Source: Aulostomus chinensis
Lineage: Eukaryota; Chordata; Actinopteri; Syngnathiformes; Aulostomidae
Direction of reading: 5' to 3'
DNA: 64,000 nucleotides
Assembly: GCA_037954235.1 (NCBI GenBank)
Contig: JBBMOA010000012.1
Span: 8,884,144-8,948,143 of the forward strand
Within the stretch, counting starts at the first letter, position 1. Each line of letters opens with the position of its first letter. A model generated the notes under the pieces. That model did not search any database and had not been told where the DNA came from. It saw only the letters and a program-made list of their open reading frames with translations. Positions 12,610 to 25,069 of this stretch are shown one piece after another. The position numbers and the translations under genes were made by a program.

Positions 12610-12801
12610 CATTTGGTTGGTGACTTCCTGTGTCAGTGGGCATATTTTTTTCAGCTGATCCATCTCGTACGTTGCTGGGGCTGCCTGTCATGGATTCCCC
12701 CAGCGCCTCTCCTTCTTCAGCTGTTTGGCTGAGCTCTTCCAGCGAAGGGCTTCTGTTGTCAGCCTCCTCCCCTGTTTCCTCCTCCTGCTTAATCGTCAGT
12801 T
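12610..12801 (-). CDS. ikzf2: Helios-like factor, coding exon 3 (acidic linker; finger 1 absent)
   Basis: The exon encodes residues 44-107. It starts ELTIKQEEETGEEAD and is rich in Glu. IKQE (residues 47-50) has the psi-K-x-E form and sits at the position of the known SUMO site of Ikaros (VKVE). In mammals the matching exon continues into IRLPNG-KLKCDVCG and the whole first zinc finger. Here the reading frame runs to HQPNG, then a stop follows within ten codons, with no finger. I place the donor at 12609 (G/GTTTGT) because it gives 192 nt, keeps the frame into finger 2, and gives about the same length as the mammalian segment up to PNG (65 against 61 codons). This donor is weak. A second candidate, AAC/GTACGA at 12670, would break the frame. 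The acceptor (TTTGTATTAAAG) has a good pyrimidine tract. The 5' end is firm and the 3' end is inferred. Confidence 0.75.
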
Positions 12802-15800
12802 CTTTAATACAAATAAAAGAAGAGATGAGACAAAGAGATGTTTAGTTTACCGCGTTATGCTGAGGTGAAATACAGTTGGCCTGTAAATGACTACCATTGG
12901 TGGCGTCAGGATGGACTGGGATGAGGTGGAATGGTTTGACCTTTGATGTAATGGCCTGTCCGTCAATTGAGTTACTCAACATGTAAGCAATGCAGAATTC
13001 GGATGGACGGATACATTGAAAAGAAAGAGAGGGAGAGGGAGAAACAGGCTGGTCTGGTTCTAGGAAGTCTCCAGGGAGAAAGGGAGTGTCGGAGGCTGTG
13101 TAGTTTATAACACCTTCGTGGCAACAGGAGGCCATCTGGATGACAACGGTAAAGGACTGGGAGAAGAGGGCACAAAAATAACACAGAGAAAGGCACCTCT
13201 GGACTTCCACACAGCTCACTGCCTTCATCTCCAGTCTTTGAAAAATAAATGTTTGGATTGTACACACAAGAAACGAAGGATAGATGGAACTGCGCTGGAG
13301 GCTTTAAGAGCCATACAATAAAACTTTCACATTTTAGTGATTGTACATATATATTTGGGTCTGATGTTCCTACCAATGCACGAACTATAAACTAAGAAAA
13401 CTCAGCAATTTTTAGTAGGACTTGGCTTGCTAGGAATTCATGTGATTCAACGAGCTCTTCAGATGTGATGCCCCCTTAACGCATTTCAGGGGCCTTAATG
13501 GAAATTGTGCCCACGCCTGCAGTTTTCTTTGTGCGTGTTCCAGCCACAAGGATGTTGTCAACCGTAGCAGCGGTACTGGTGAGGGGTGTGAAGTTTTCCA
13601 AACACAGTCTGACCGACTTTGTGGGGGGTGGGGTGGAGGGCACTGGCTAGTTGCACAACACTATGCTATACTCAAGTCCATCAATCTGCTGTTATTAAAT
13701 ACATGCTACGATCTGGCTGAATATGTTCATCTTGAGAGTCTGTTTGGTAAATCTATCAAAACAGCAGAAACATGTTCAGCACATTTCACATAAGGATCTT
13801 TTATTCTTTAAATTACACTTTTTCTGTATCTTTTGTTATCATTTTAGCCGGGGGTTAAGTGAAAACACAAAAAGGTTTACTTGGTGTCATAAATGCCGTT
13901 GCTCCCATTGAAGCTTTGACAGAAGAATTTTACAAATCTTGAAACTGCCAATTTTGGAGCATTTTACTGTGAAAATCTCATAAACGGTTTAAGACTGGAC
14001 ATGCTAACTTACTGATCTTGATGATCCTGTTTTGGGATCTGTGACCACATGTGGCTGTTTTACTACAGCCTCCCATCTGACTGCATCCATCAGTTGTCCC
14101 CTCAGGGTTCCACAAAGCAACTGCATTTCTTTAAGATGAAATGTTCCCAGTGTTTGTTCAGGAGAAACACTTATCCAAATACCCACACAGTGATCGAGCC
14201 TCGTCGTCGACACCTGTATCCTGGCAACACGGAGCAGACCTGAACATCCTTGCTATTCAGCTCCTTGTACTGTATCTTTACATCTGTCTCTTCCACTGTG
14301 GCTGAGCGGAATGCATCGAGTCGTCAGATGAGGATACACTTGTAACAGCTGCTGCAACAAAACCAGCAACAGTGCTTTGTTGCTGCTTGTATTCCAAATA
14401 TGTCCCCTTCTACATAAAATAGTGCGGCAGTTTGCGATTCAATATAATTTCCTATTGTGCGTTTAAAACCACATCAGCCATTTTATTCCAAGGTTGATTG
14501 AGAGCAACGCATTCTAAAGGAAGACTTTCTTAGACGGCCTCTATCACAGATGTAATCGATCTACGGCTTGTTTAAACTTGCAACTTCAGTGGTTTTGTAG
14601 AAAAAATGTTCAGTGCTTGCATCACTCAGCCCACCTACCTATGGATCCAGACAGCTCCCCTTATTCTCACTCAGCTTCAACACCGGCTTTCCTCTTTTCT
14701 TACTCTGCTGCTCAACAGTGACACTACAGTTAATCCAAGTCCTAAGGTTGATCGACTTTATCAATAGGAAGCAACCCAGCAGCACCTCCCATTTTGGATA
14801 TTAACAGCACACTAAATGAGCAGATTATCAGATGCTATCACAACCGGTAGAATGCATCAGACCGGGCAGACTCTGATAAAACACAGCTCAGCTCACAACC
14901 ACTTCCCCCAGCGTTACCCTCTGAAGCAGAAGAAGAAATTCATCTTGACAAATGACTTGAAATAGCTAAACTACTCAGATTACGGCTCTGGCTCAGATCT
15001 GGGCGTGAATTAAAGGGACTACTTCTTAAATATTACATAATGTTCAAATAATTACGACAAAAGTCAGTCAGGTTTTACCGTTAAAAACATGTCCGCAAAT
15101 GGGGATTAACGTGTCGAGTTAAAATGCATTTTATATCTTACGATCCATTCAAAGCAACTGCCTCAGATATTCTCACGATGAATTACAATGATATCATAAA
15201 CACATTTTCTCCAGTCTGAATTATCATGGTCATTTGAAGGCTTCTGTCACTTTAACCACATACTGTATATACAGCTTTAATTTTCCTTCCATCCATCCAT
15301 TTTCGACCGCTTACCCTGTTAAGGGTCGCGGGGGGGCTGGAGCCTAAACTTTAATTTTCCCTCCTCAAATACATGAACGCATTTACAACCAACCGCAGTC
15401 TTTTAATACAATCAAATAAAGTTGTGTGAATGGTGAATCTTCAATGTAATGCACATACGCATTAATATACAAAAAAAAAGATCTGGTCTGCTAACACTGT
15501 TCATCCTCTGTAACATGTTAATGTTTGATTTACTTCTGGCATTTGTCGTTTGTGTTATTTTAGTCATTTACAGGAAAGAAAAGATGAAACTAATGTGGCC
15601 ATTTGTGTAAATTTCATTTTTCACTTAATTTCTACAAACTTTCATTTGCATTTTTTTTATGTAAACGTGTGAAGGAAAAAAAAGTCTTTCCAAAAGAAAC
15701 AGTATACCACAGTGAGTGAATGACAGTACTTGTACATCATTTCACTGTCTCAGGGGTGAGTACAGGCTCAACAAAGCCTGTGTGCGTGTGTACATTTAGT

Positions 15801-15866
15801 CGCTGTTGTTGTTGTTGTTGTTCTTATCAGACAGCACAAACAAGTATCCATTGACGGAGAACTCAC
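12802..15866 (-). other. ikzf2 intron between coding exons 2 and 3
   Basis: The donor is GTGAGT at 15866 and the acceptor is AAAG ending at 12802. The intron contains one short copy of the dispersed fish repeat (15288-15347). The minus-strand open frames at about 12.84-13.38 kb have no family similarity that I recognise. Confidence 0.8.
15288..15347 (-). repeat. Dispersed teleost short repeat, copy 2 (3' end only)
   Basis: It starts CCATCCATCCATTTTC and continues to GTTAAGGGTCGCGG and GGCTGGAGCC, the reverse complement of the tail of copy 1. Confidence 0.75.
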
Positions 15867-15968
15867 CGCTGGGGGAATTAGGACCCTGAGCAACAGTCTG
15901 TCCATTAGGTGTTGACATATCCGCCAAGATTCTCGACTTCTCCTTAACCGGAGAGCATTGGCCGTTGC
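15867..15968 (-). CDS. ikzf2: Helios-like factor, coding exon 2 (N-terminal region)
   Basis: This 102-nt exon is symmetric (phase 1 to phase 1) and encodes residues 10-43. It includes NGQCSPVKEKS and MSTPNGQ, matching the Helios segment NELSPEREHS...STPNGQ. The acceptor is TTTGTCTCCTAG and the donor is G/GTGAGT at 15866, both strong. The region is predicted to be disordered and has no domain. The TPNGQ motif is one of the best reasons for calling Helios rather than Ikaros, Aiolos or Eos. The last base (G) joins AA of the next exon to give Glu44. Confidence 0.9.
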
Positions 15969-18900
15969 CTAGGAGACAAACAGAACCTCTGCAGTCATTT
16001 TGCTGTGCAGTACCTGTAGTAGTTGTAACAAATAATACTGCTCTGTGAATACTGTAGTTCCTGTATTTGATGTGATGTTATAAAACATATGAATAGAAAT
16101 ATAAACTTCTTAAAAAAAACAGATGAAGAGAATAAAAATGGTGGTCAAGCAGGAAATAAGAGTTATAGAAAATGCTGCATTTTGGAAAAGAATAGATCTG
16201 CTTCTACACCTGACCCGAGAGGTGACCTGAGATGGTAAGTGAAAGTAACACATACGATGCCCAGACACATTGTGTAAGATTTAGCTTTACATTTGAAAAC
16301 CTTGGATTAGATGAAATGTCTCACTTCTTCCCACTCAGAACTGGAATCTGCGCACGAAACGCAACAGCATGCAGAGGGAAACGAGCTAAACTGCCATTAT
16401 TCAACTACAGGATCCTAATGTCCAGCAAATGTGGATCAGATTGCAACCTCTCAGCAGTCAGTAGAGAGCCCAGGCTATGGATAGCCCTGTGTCCACTCAG
16501 AGGGAGAGCAAACCAATCTCTTATCCCCTTACAGCCCTGTTCCATCAGGGTCACATGAACAATACAGTGGCAACAAGCAAACACCCCTGCTGACCCAGGT
16601 GTCAAATCCCATAGGAACCAATACGGGCCCTCATTTCCCACCTGCATGATTCAGAGTTATCGCCAAGAACACTGACGGTTGAGAGGAGCTGGAAAGCACC
16701 GCCGGTGAAGACACCAGGCTGTCTAAAAATGATCAGAGATGCACCTCATCTGAAACAACTACAAGCGGGCTGGATTGTAGCCGGTCAGGGGTGAACACGT
16801 CAGCATTGACTTTTTGAAAAAGAAATCTGTGTTAGTCAGAATCTCCTCTTGCTGTGACAGCTCATAGTTTAAAAACCTCTTCTGTGGTATTGTTCCATTG
16901 TAGTGGTGGCCTCACTGAGTGGGGCATACTGGGAGATGCTGTCCATGACACAATCCCTGGGCCTGAGCTCAGGTTGCAAAGGTTGGGGTTAGAGGAAATC
17001 TCAGGTGACCAACGTCGGCTATCCCTTGGCAATGCTGTCCTGGAGACAGGACTGGCCCAGATTTGTCATGAAGGATTTTCCATGACTGTAGCCGTCACTG
17101 AGCGCACAGAGCCAAGGTTAGCTGAAGTAGAAACGAATGGTTGGGGGGGTTAAACACAAATGTAGTACGAATTTGAACAGGCTTACAAATAAACCAAGCG
17201 CCACAATCATTGCACGCACTGAGACTATGGTGCCACCCATTTGCTGAATCAATCCTCTGAAGAGAAAGATCAAGATATAAAGCACTTCAAAGCTACCAGA
17301 GGAAAAACACTTTGAGTAATATACCAAATTGAAATGCTTTTATAATTTTCTAATAAATGGAAAGGAACAAATGCGTAGACATGATGAAGAGAATGAAACA
17401 TGTGGGTGGAAGGATGACTAACTTTATCACTGACCTAAAATTATAGTCATCAGTTGAGGAATCTAGCAAGGGTCAGTGGTTTTTCTGGTCGTGCAAGTTG
17501 TTCAAAAAAGGAAAACGAGCAGTAAACGATAGTATCCAGGTTGGGGAACCGCTTACAGTGACAATGAATCTCTGGTAATAAATTAAAATGAATAAGATTA
17601 ACAGAAACCAGCTCAACAGTGAACTAGCTGAACAGTGGTTGTGTGAGAATAAGATGAACTTCCTAAAGAGACGAGGCTCTCGATTGCGGGATACACGGCA
17701 TATGGGATCTGGTTTTTCCTGTCAAACCTACAGCCTTCCTTGAGACATAGATTTAGAACACACACACACGCGCGCACTCACACAAAGACACACCACTCGC
17801 CGAGCAACAAACAAATACAGGACAGAAAATGGAGAGTTTGGAAAAGCTGTGACGTATTGGAAGTAGCTGGAGAATCTTTGATGTTAACCGATGTATAGGG
17901 GCCAGATGTTTATTCCAGATGTGCTCACCTCACATGGAAGTTTCCAGGCCATTCAGGATTCAGGTGGATCCAGTTAGATCCAGTTGGATCTATCGTACAC
18001 GCTGGTTATATCCTCAAAATCTACACGTATTTCAGTAACTGCAACTGTCACAATGAACTGAATGTCAGCTGTGGTGAGCTCGTTGTTTTCTCCCTTTTTC
18101 TTATTATTTTGTCTTATTTTTCAACAGTAAGTCACATTTTACAGTCAACTTATTTACCTGAGCTGTAAAACATGAGAAATAATAAATGCTGCTTACACGT
18201 CGTCATCATGAACTTCATAACTATTTAATTTGCTCTACTAAAAAAAGGTTCATTAACCACTTCACAGTGGAATCAATGCTAATTACACGAGAAGGTAAAA
18301 GAAATAAAAATATAAATAAAATGTGTCTTAGCTCTCCAATTCAGTCAAAGAAGGTTTGAAAGAAATCCAATCATTTGTAAGGATCAAATTTTTAATGAAT
18401 ACATTTTAAGTCGTTTTTAACAACATTCGAGGACATGTGAGTTTTGTTATTGATTTTAAGATAATACCGCATTTCCTCTTGAAATATTGTTGGTTTGTTT
18501 GTATATTTGTTGAGAGTTTGGTGGATCCTGCTGTTGATGAAGTCAAAGTTTGACGATTACTTTGATTATAATCTGATTTTTTTTTCTTTTTACATTGCAC
18601 GCTTTGTAAATAACGCAGCATATATTTGTACCTTTCCACTCCTCTACCACTATTAAACTAAGCTGGGCATTGAATTCGAATAGAATGAATTTGTTCTGTC
18701 TAAAATGAAAAAATTAACATCTCTTTCAGAAACCCCCAAAGTGCATCAGCCAGTTCTGAAAGAAGTTAAATGTTAGGAAATCTCCAACAGAGCTCTGGAC
18801 GGGAGCGTAATCTCTACGCTACGTTAGTGTACGGGTAAATCTGTCAAATGTAGTATTTAGGCTCTGACAGTGTCGTATTATGTTTACAGTGTTTCTATAA

Positions 18901-20527
18901 CAAGGCTAAAGCAAGTCGTTTTTGTTTGGGATGTTAACAAAGGAGTTACAGTGAATTACTGCCATGAATTCTTTATGAGATAATGGCTTTGCATGAACAG
19001 GACCAACACACATTCTGTACTAGCGACCGCGAGAAGAAACGTGCTGCTTTGAACACTTTTAGAAAATAAGTTTCCCATTCCTATGGGGAAACATAGGCTA
19101 CTGATAAAATATTATTAATATTGTATCGGTCCTAGATAAAACTAACACAATACAAAACAACCATATAGAACATTTTTCTGCCAGGAAGATTACAATGTCC
19201 AGTTTTATTGGGTGTGTCAGTAAGAGGTGAATATATCATTGGAATTCCATGAATGGAGGATTTATGATTGTCGGCCTGCTACATCACATCTTTATATACT
19301 TTGGGCTATGAAATAATCTGTAGTCCAAAAATTCCTTCAGATTTATTGGAGTCTTTACGGAACCGTAAGGAACCTGTGAAGATCCAGCCCCCGGGTGTAT
19401 TGTTGGTGCAAGGTTGCCGTTATTTTTCACATTTTACCCATATTCATACACTTTGCAAGGCAAAACCATTCTACTGAAACCACAAATGGTGTCAATTACT
19501 TGCAATTTAATACACTATTCAGCCAGTACTCTGAATCACAAGTATTATCATTCTCTTGTATACAGATATTAGTAGTATAGAAGTCTCTGTCGCACAGTTG
19601 TGTGTGCGTCACTGTGTGTCATGGCTACTGATCTCAGTTCCTTGCCAATCGGAGTTGAACTATCTACGGTAGAAAAGAAACTGATTCACTGGAGTAAGAA
19701 ACTCTCAGACAATACTACTCCTCTGCATACTTTGGACAGAACATCACATCAGGAATGATTTTGTATCACGGCCAGCGGTGCGATGCCTGTTGAACAAACT
19801 GTTAAATGCATGGAGGTCATGGGTACTTATGCGTTGCGTATGAAAGGTGTTTTTTTTCCCTGCCGTATCATGGTGATGGAACAGACTGCTATGATTGGTA
19901 ACTTTGAAAGAAATCCACCGACGGACAGCGAGAGGAAGAGCCTCCACTTTTCTTCCATCACTACCCTTACCCCGCCTGCAGATTGTTCCTACAACGACAA
20001 ACCCCCAATGGTGACCTAAAAGTCCCCACTGGTGGCGTCAACAACATGCTACCTGTCTGCAGATGTGCATATCAGAGCAAAATATCTTGGTAATAGTCAA
20101 GATACCTGCCCAAAGGAAACCAGTAAAGGGCAATGGAGCACCACAAAGCGCATATCCAGTATCTGCTGCATTCAACAGGATGTTGCGAATGCATCTTTTG
20201 CTCTATCATTGAGGGGAACAGGAAGGAGGATGCTCTTGGGGAAAATCCCTTAAATGTTTACAGTGTTGTGGTATAAATGTTACTGTATTATTTTCATTAT
20301 CTGTTTTATTTTAAGAGGGTTGAAACTGCACAAGAATGACGCCGAAATGTCAAAAGCATCATCAGACAGATAAAAAAAAGTCACAAGTAGGCATCATTGT
20401 CACCGTCATTATCAATGATATCACAAGGCCTGTTCTCGATAAAGAATCTGCCTTTAGAATAGTTTGATGTGTGTGTGTGTGTGTGTGTGTACATTACATG
20501 AAATGTGAGAGTCATATGAGGACTTAC
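15969..20527 (-). other. ikzf2 intron between coding exons 1 and 2
   Basis: This is the longest mapped intron (4.56 kb), from GTAAGT at 20527 to CTAG ending at 15969. It holds a CA/CG simple repeat at about 17757-17783 and a (GT)n repeat at 20469-20490 just inside the donor. No coding exon was recognised. Confidence 0.8.
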
Positions 20528-20555
20528 TAGCAGAGTAGCCATCACAAGCCTCCAT
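20528..20555 (-). CDS. ikzf2: Helios-like Ikaros-family factor, first coding exon (start codon)
   Basis: This 28-nt coding part of an exon gives MEACDGYSA and then one base of codon 10. It resembles the start of mammalian Helios (MET..IDGY..). A pyrimidine-rich acceptor (CTCTCTGATCTCAG) lies just upstream, so the exon probably begins at 20577 with 22 nt of 5' UTR. A strong donor, A/GTAAGT, follows at 20527. The exon ends in phase 1 and joins the exon at 15968 to make AGC (Ser10). The start was chosen because this is the first ATG of the exon and it aligns with the family N-terminus. At least one non-coding exon must lie upstream. Confidence is good because both the motif and the splice phase agree. 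Confidence 0.85.
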
Positions 20556-20896
20556 TTCAAGCGTTTTGGGAGCACTGCTGAGATCAGAGAGAAACATTAA
20601 AGTGAATTTCACATTGCTCCAACACAAAAACTTTTTGTTTTTTTGCCCAAAAGCACACATTTCTTTCTTATTCTTAGACTTTATAACTGGATGCATAGTC
20701 TTAAGAGTCTATTTAACAAGATGCCGTGCATATTCATAATAACCTTTAATGACACAGTCACATAATCTGTTTGAAATCATCCTGTCAACATCTTCATATA
20801 CACGGATTCCAGTATACACAGGTGCATGACAACAGATCCACAGATCCCTGAAGCTTTCTAGTAACGTTAACTACCAAAGTGTTCACCGGACTACTT

Positions 20897-20930
20897 TGAA
20901 ATATATGAACTCCTGAAATATATGAACTCC
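20897..20930. repeat. 17-bp perfect tandem duplication
   Basis: TGAAATATATGAACTCC occurs twice in direct succession just upstream of the start-codon exon. Confidence 0.9.
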
Positions 20931-22068
20931 TGTCTCACCATCTCTGTAACGACATTTTCATCTAAATTGAACTTTAATATAAGCTGGAACTCTTTTCATG
21001 ATTTGTTTTTCACGTGCATTAAAAAAAAAAATCCACAAAATTAGGATTTTTGTAGCAACACACTGGATGGTGACAGAAATATGCAAGTGATCATTTAAAA
21101 CCCAGATTATTTGATTCACAGCCTTGAATTGTGACGCAAAAGACGAAGTAATAAACCAAACTACCGTGTGGTAACAGAGCAACACCTGTGTACTTGAAAT
21201 GACTTCAAGGTTTGAACTTCAATTTAAAAAGTAGGCTTTTTATGACAGTGTAAAATTACTTTAACTTCACACTCAGGCTCCAGAATCCCTGCGGCGCGCC
21301 CGACTTTATACATTACGTATATCTAAAGATTTAAGAGCAGAGGAAACGTGTGGTGTCTGCAGACGCTTTAAGGGGCCGTTCACCTGCAAGTAAGAAAGTT
21401 ACTTTTGGTCAACTGCAGTAAAAGTTTGAGGGAGTTTTAATCTGCTGGTTTACCTGTGGATTAAAAAAAAAGTTTTTGTCAAGATATTCAGCATAGAATC
21501 ATTGTTATAGTTATTATAATGCAAAATTACTGTTAGATGCGTGTTCCTGCCTACTAAAGCAGAGGAACCAGTGATGAGTCTTTCATCACTTCTGCTATAC
21601 TGGCTGACAACAAACTGAGAAACAACCGCATCCTGGGTGAGTTTGTTTCCTAAAAGTGATAAACTCCACACAATAGAGGACATTAAATTGAATTTATATA
21701 ATTACCTTCAGGTCTTCCTCCTGTGCAAAATGAGTTGGTGGGATTTTAGTCGAGGACTGAGGGAGGGGGGGTGTTGAATTGTCTCCTCCTCCCTTCAAAG
21801 CAACCCCCCCCCCCCCAAAAAAAAAAAAAAGTTGAAAATTTACTATTTCGTCCAGGAATATGTCAACGTTAGATTTCAAAAGAGGAAGAAAAAAAATCAG
21901 CAGCAGGTCAGCACAGTTCTATTCAGATCCAGTGGAAGTATTCTGAAAAACATCTGACTGGGGCAAGTTCGGGAGAGCAGAGAAAGTTTAGGAGGAGCGC
22001 ATCTTTCCTACAGGTGCTTCGTCAAAGCCTTTTCCTGCGCGCCCCGGGTTGACTTTTCCACTTTAAGC

Positions 22069-22072
<4 letters not shown>

Positions 22073-22138
<66 letters not shown>

Positions 22139-22139
22139 T
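22073..22139. repeat. Compound (CT)n(AC)n microsatellite
   Basis: A CT run followed by an AC run in the presumed promoter zone; a further CA run lies at about 22250-22280. Confidence 0.95.
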
Positions 22140-25009
22140 AAACACACACATACACAGTTTTGTCAATCTATACGCAGGCTTGATTATTAAACCTTTGTCA
22201 TTTCGTTGTCACAAATCCCAGCTGAACCTTTTAAAACTCACACACGCAAACGCACGCACGCACACACACACACACACACAGCAGCGCATTTCAGAGTCGG
22301 AGATGGAAGGCTCAACAAGTTGGTAAAGGAAAGAAAGAAGAGGCATGGATCAAACTGGATCCACCGGTTCCTAAGGAATTAGCCATAGCGAAAGGGAGCA
22401 GCCACGGGACTGGAAATCCACTGGTAGACAATGTTGAAAATCTAACTGTGGAGACATGACTCAAGGTCGGAGCATTGGCGCGTCACGTGGTCAAACCTGA
22501 CAATGAGAATATTGATATGAAATTATATGAGTGAACATTTTTAGAAATTAAAATGACTGCGCCACGTGCTGACACTTTTTTTTTCTTTTAAATGGATATA
22601 CCATGTAGGGTTAGTCCAGCATCAGAGCGACTGAATATTTATATCAGCACCAATGAGGTTCTGTTTTTGGATAACCTGGCCGACAACAATGCAGGAATAA
22701 AACACACACACACACACAAACAACGCGTTCCTAGTTGCTGTTCTTGTGTTTTTCGTGTTAAGGGATTTTTGCCGCATGTGTCTCCTGCTCCTGACTGACA
22801 GCTGCAATTCAACAGGTTATCCGATCGCCGCAGAGCCAGTCTGGCTTTCCATTCATCACACAGACGCTCCTTGTCTGTCTGCCTCCGCTGCAGACGTGCT
22901 CCCTCCAGCTTTGTAAGTGTCTGCAGCCTATTGAGTGGCTATAATAAAAGAGCAAACACAGTTTAACGCGCCGATTCATGCTCCCTTTTTTTAAACCCCC
23001 CTCTCCTCCTCTTAATTTACCTTTTTTTCTATCCCATGAACCTGCACATTGATCCAGAGTCAATGTCACGATTTGACTTCATTCTAGTCCGACATGCGTC
23101 AGGCAGTGCGGACGAGACACTTGGGCTCCGCAGCAGCAGCAGCAGAAAGGAACTGTTGATAAATCCACCACTGACTTCTTCCTCCATCTCCTCCTGAGCA
23201 GAGAAGCAGACAACCCGCCCAAGTTGTTGTTGTTCTCGGAGGTTGGTCAGACACAGAGAAACGGATCACGGAGTGTGGACCCGGTCTGCCTCCCTGCTCT
23301 GTAAACGATTAGGTTACAAAGGGCCTCTTATTTCTTAGGATGCACACAGGTGATGCACCTTGGCGACCAGAAACTAACTGTCACACTTAAAGTCACCATA
23401 AGGACAAGAATGTTCTTAAGAAAAATACAGGCCTATTCACTCTTTAGTGACCTTATATTGACGCATGTACTTCAGTATTTACCCCCCTTCCCCGAAAAAA
23501 AGTGGAAGTTGCACAAACGTTACAGTGGTAAGAGCAATCAAGAGTTATTAGGAAGTAGCAGACATGATGAACATGGAAGTAAAACTACAGAAGCATGAGA
23601 TAATACATTTATGTATAATTTATATGAATAATTTAACTTTTTTCTTTTTAACAGAATCTTTACTCACCTGCGTTACAGGTTCCCCTTCATAAATTATAGT
23701 TTCCTTCACTATTTGTCATGTTTTCTTGTGTTTTTCCAATATGTGTCGAGCTGTAATTATTGAAGATTGCTCTCTTTTACTGTAGTTCCCTCTTGTGGTC
23801 AGTATCAGGAATAACATCTGTGGGCACAAATCATGATGCAATTTATTTTTTCTAACAGCGAAGAGGTTGGGAAAAGGTGAACAAAGCAGCCAAAGCAATA
23901 TTTTACACATTTATCATACAGTAGTGGTGATTTTAATGTTGTGTAACCATCTATGGTCCTGAAGACATATTGGAGGCTGAAAGGTTTCTGACTGAGATGG
24001 AAAACCTTCACCCTCACACATTTCGAGGCCCTGAGACACCGAGACGAGACGACTCTGCAAGTTGTGCGAGGGAGACAAAGACAAGGCAGGGGTGCACTTT
24101 CAAACAGAACGCCTCCAAACTGGGAGACAATCTGAATAGAGTTCAAAGCATCATGAATTTGACCTCCTTCCCATCATGAACAAAATAGCAATTCCACTGA
24201 GAGAGCTGTGTATTTACCTGCTACACTGAGAAACTGTCTCATATTGTTGCTGGCATTTGTGTTTAGCTCGAATAAAGTGTGCAGATTATTGAGTATTAAA
24301 AAACACTCATATGTATTTTTTTTTTCAAAACATTTCTTTGTGTACCTAAAAGGCAAAATACATTTGGTAGTACTTTAAGGACTTGCTACATTTTTTTTTT
24401 TTTTTTGGAACAATAAGACAAAACACCTGTCTACCACCACAAAGCCATGGTTTGAGTTTAACACCCACCTGCTTGTATTAACAATCCCTAAATAATATTA
24501 CAAAAAATCCATTATTTTCAATAAATTTCTTTGGAACAGACCATAATTTCTTGGAAATTACATGCAAGGTTTCACTTTAAAGATCTGAAATAAATGCAAC
24601 GTCAAAGGAGGGACAATGAAGTTCTCCCAAGACACATTAAGTGTTATAAAGCAAATTAGAACAATTTAAAGTGTTAGAAGAGGTCACTGTCTCCTTTACT
24701 TAAGGCAACATTTGTGCAAACAGCAAAGACTTCTAATTTCATGCCCCATATCTCTCTCTCTCTCTCTTAAAGTTAAGTTAAAAATAAAAGGGTACCTTTG
24801 ACAAAGGGGACAGAATCTTTCCTTCCTTGATGTAAAATGAGGGTGTGAGACTTGATTACATCAAAAATGAGCAGGAGCTCAGGCCTCGTAACTCACTAAG
24901 ATGCTACTTCAGTGTGTTTGGAGGAGGAAGACTGAAGAACCCAGACAGGAGCTTGTCTGTCCCATCTGAGGGGCGCCAACGCACCACTTCCTCTGAAAAG
25001 CAGGGCTTT

Positions 25010-25011
<2 letters not shown>

Positions 25012-25069
<58 letters not shown>

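Larger units (their letters stand above)
6327..20577 (-). other. ikzf2: ikzf2 gene body (seven coding exons)
   Basis: The gene runs from the first supported exon (20577) to the stop codon (6327). The coding parts are 28, 102, 192, 168, 138, 114 and 791 nt, which sum to 1533 nt. All internal junctions are phase 1, so exon skipping preserves the frame, a hallmark of the isoform-rich Ikaros family. The product should be a nuclear DNA-binding regulator of lymphoid and neural development that works as a dimer with other Ikaros proteins. No frameshift or internal stop interrupts the rebuilt frame, so this is a live gene and not a pseudogene. Confidence 0.93.
20578..23340 (-). promoter_or_regulatory. 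Probable 5' UTR and promoter zone of ikzf2
   Basis: This stretch lies directly upstream of the start-codon exon and is richer in CpG than its surroundings (for example GGCGCGCC near 21295, GCGCGCC near 22038, and 22.8-23.3 kb). A GC box (GGGCGGG on the minus strand) lies at 23214-23220. Possible non-coding exon edges on the minus strand are a GCAG acceptor near 21374 and donors CACAG/GTAAAC near 21450 and AAG/GTAATT near 21703. No TATA box or transcription start could be fixed. Confidence 0.35.

Noticed and set aside
12671..12801. Ending coding exon 3 at AAC/GTACGA
   Set aside because: It would leave phase 0 before a phase-1 exon, and fingers 2-4 would be out of frame unless an extra exon exists, which I could not find.
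12842..13376. Two overlapping minus-strand open frames of about 140 codons
   Set aside because: No domain, no splice-site fit to the gene, and low-complexity Ser/Pro/Leu. They lie in the intron between coding exons 2 and 3.
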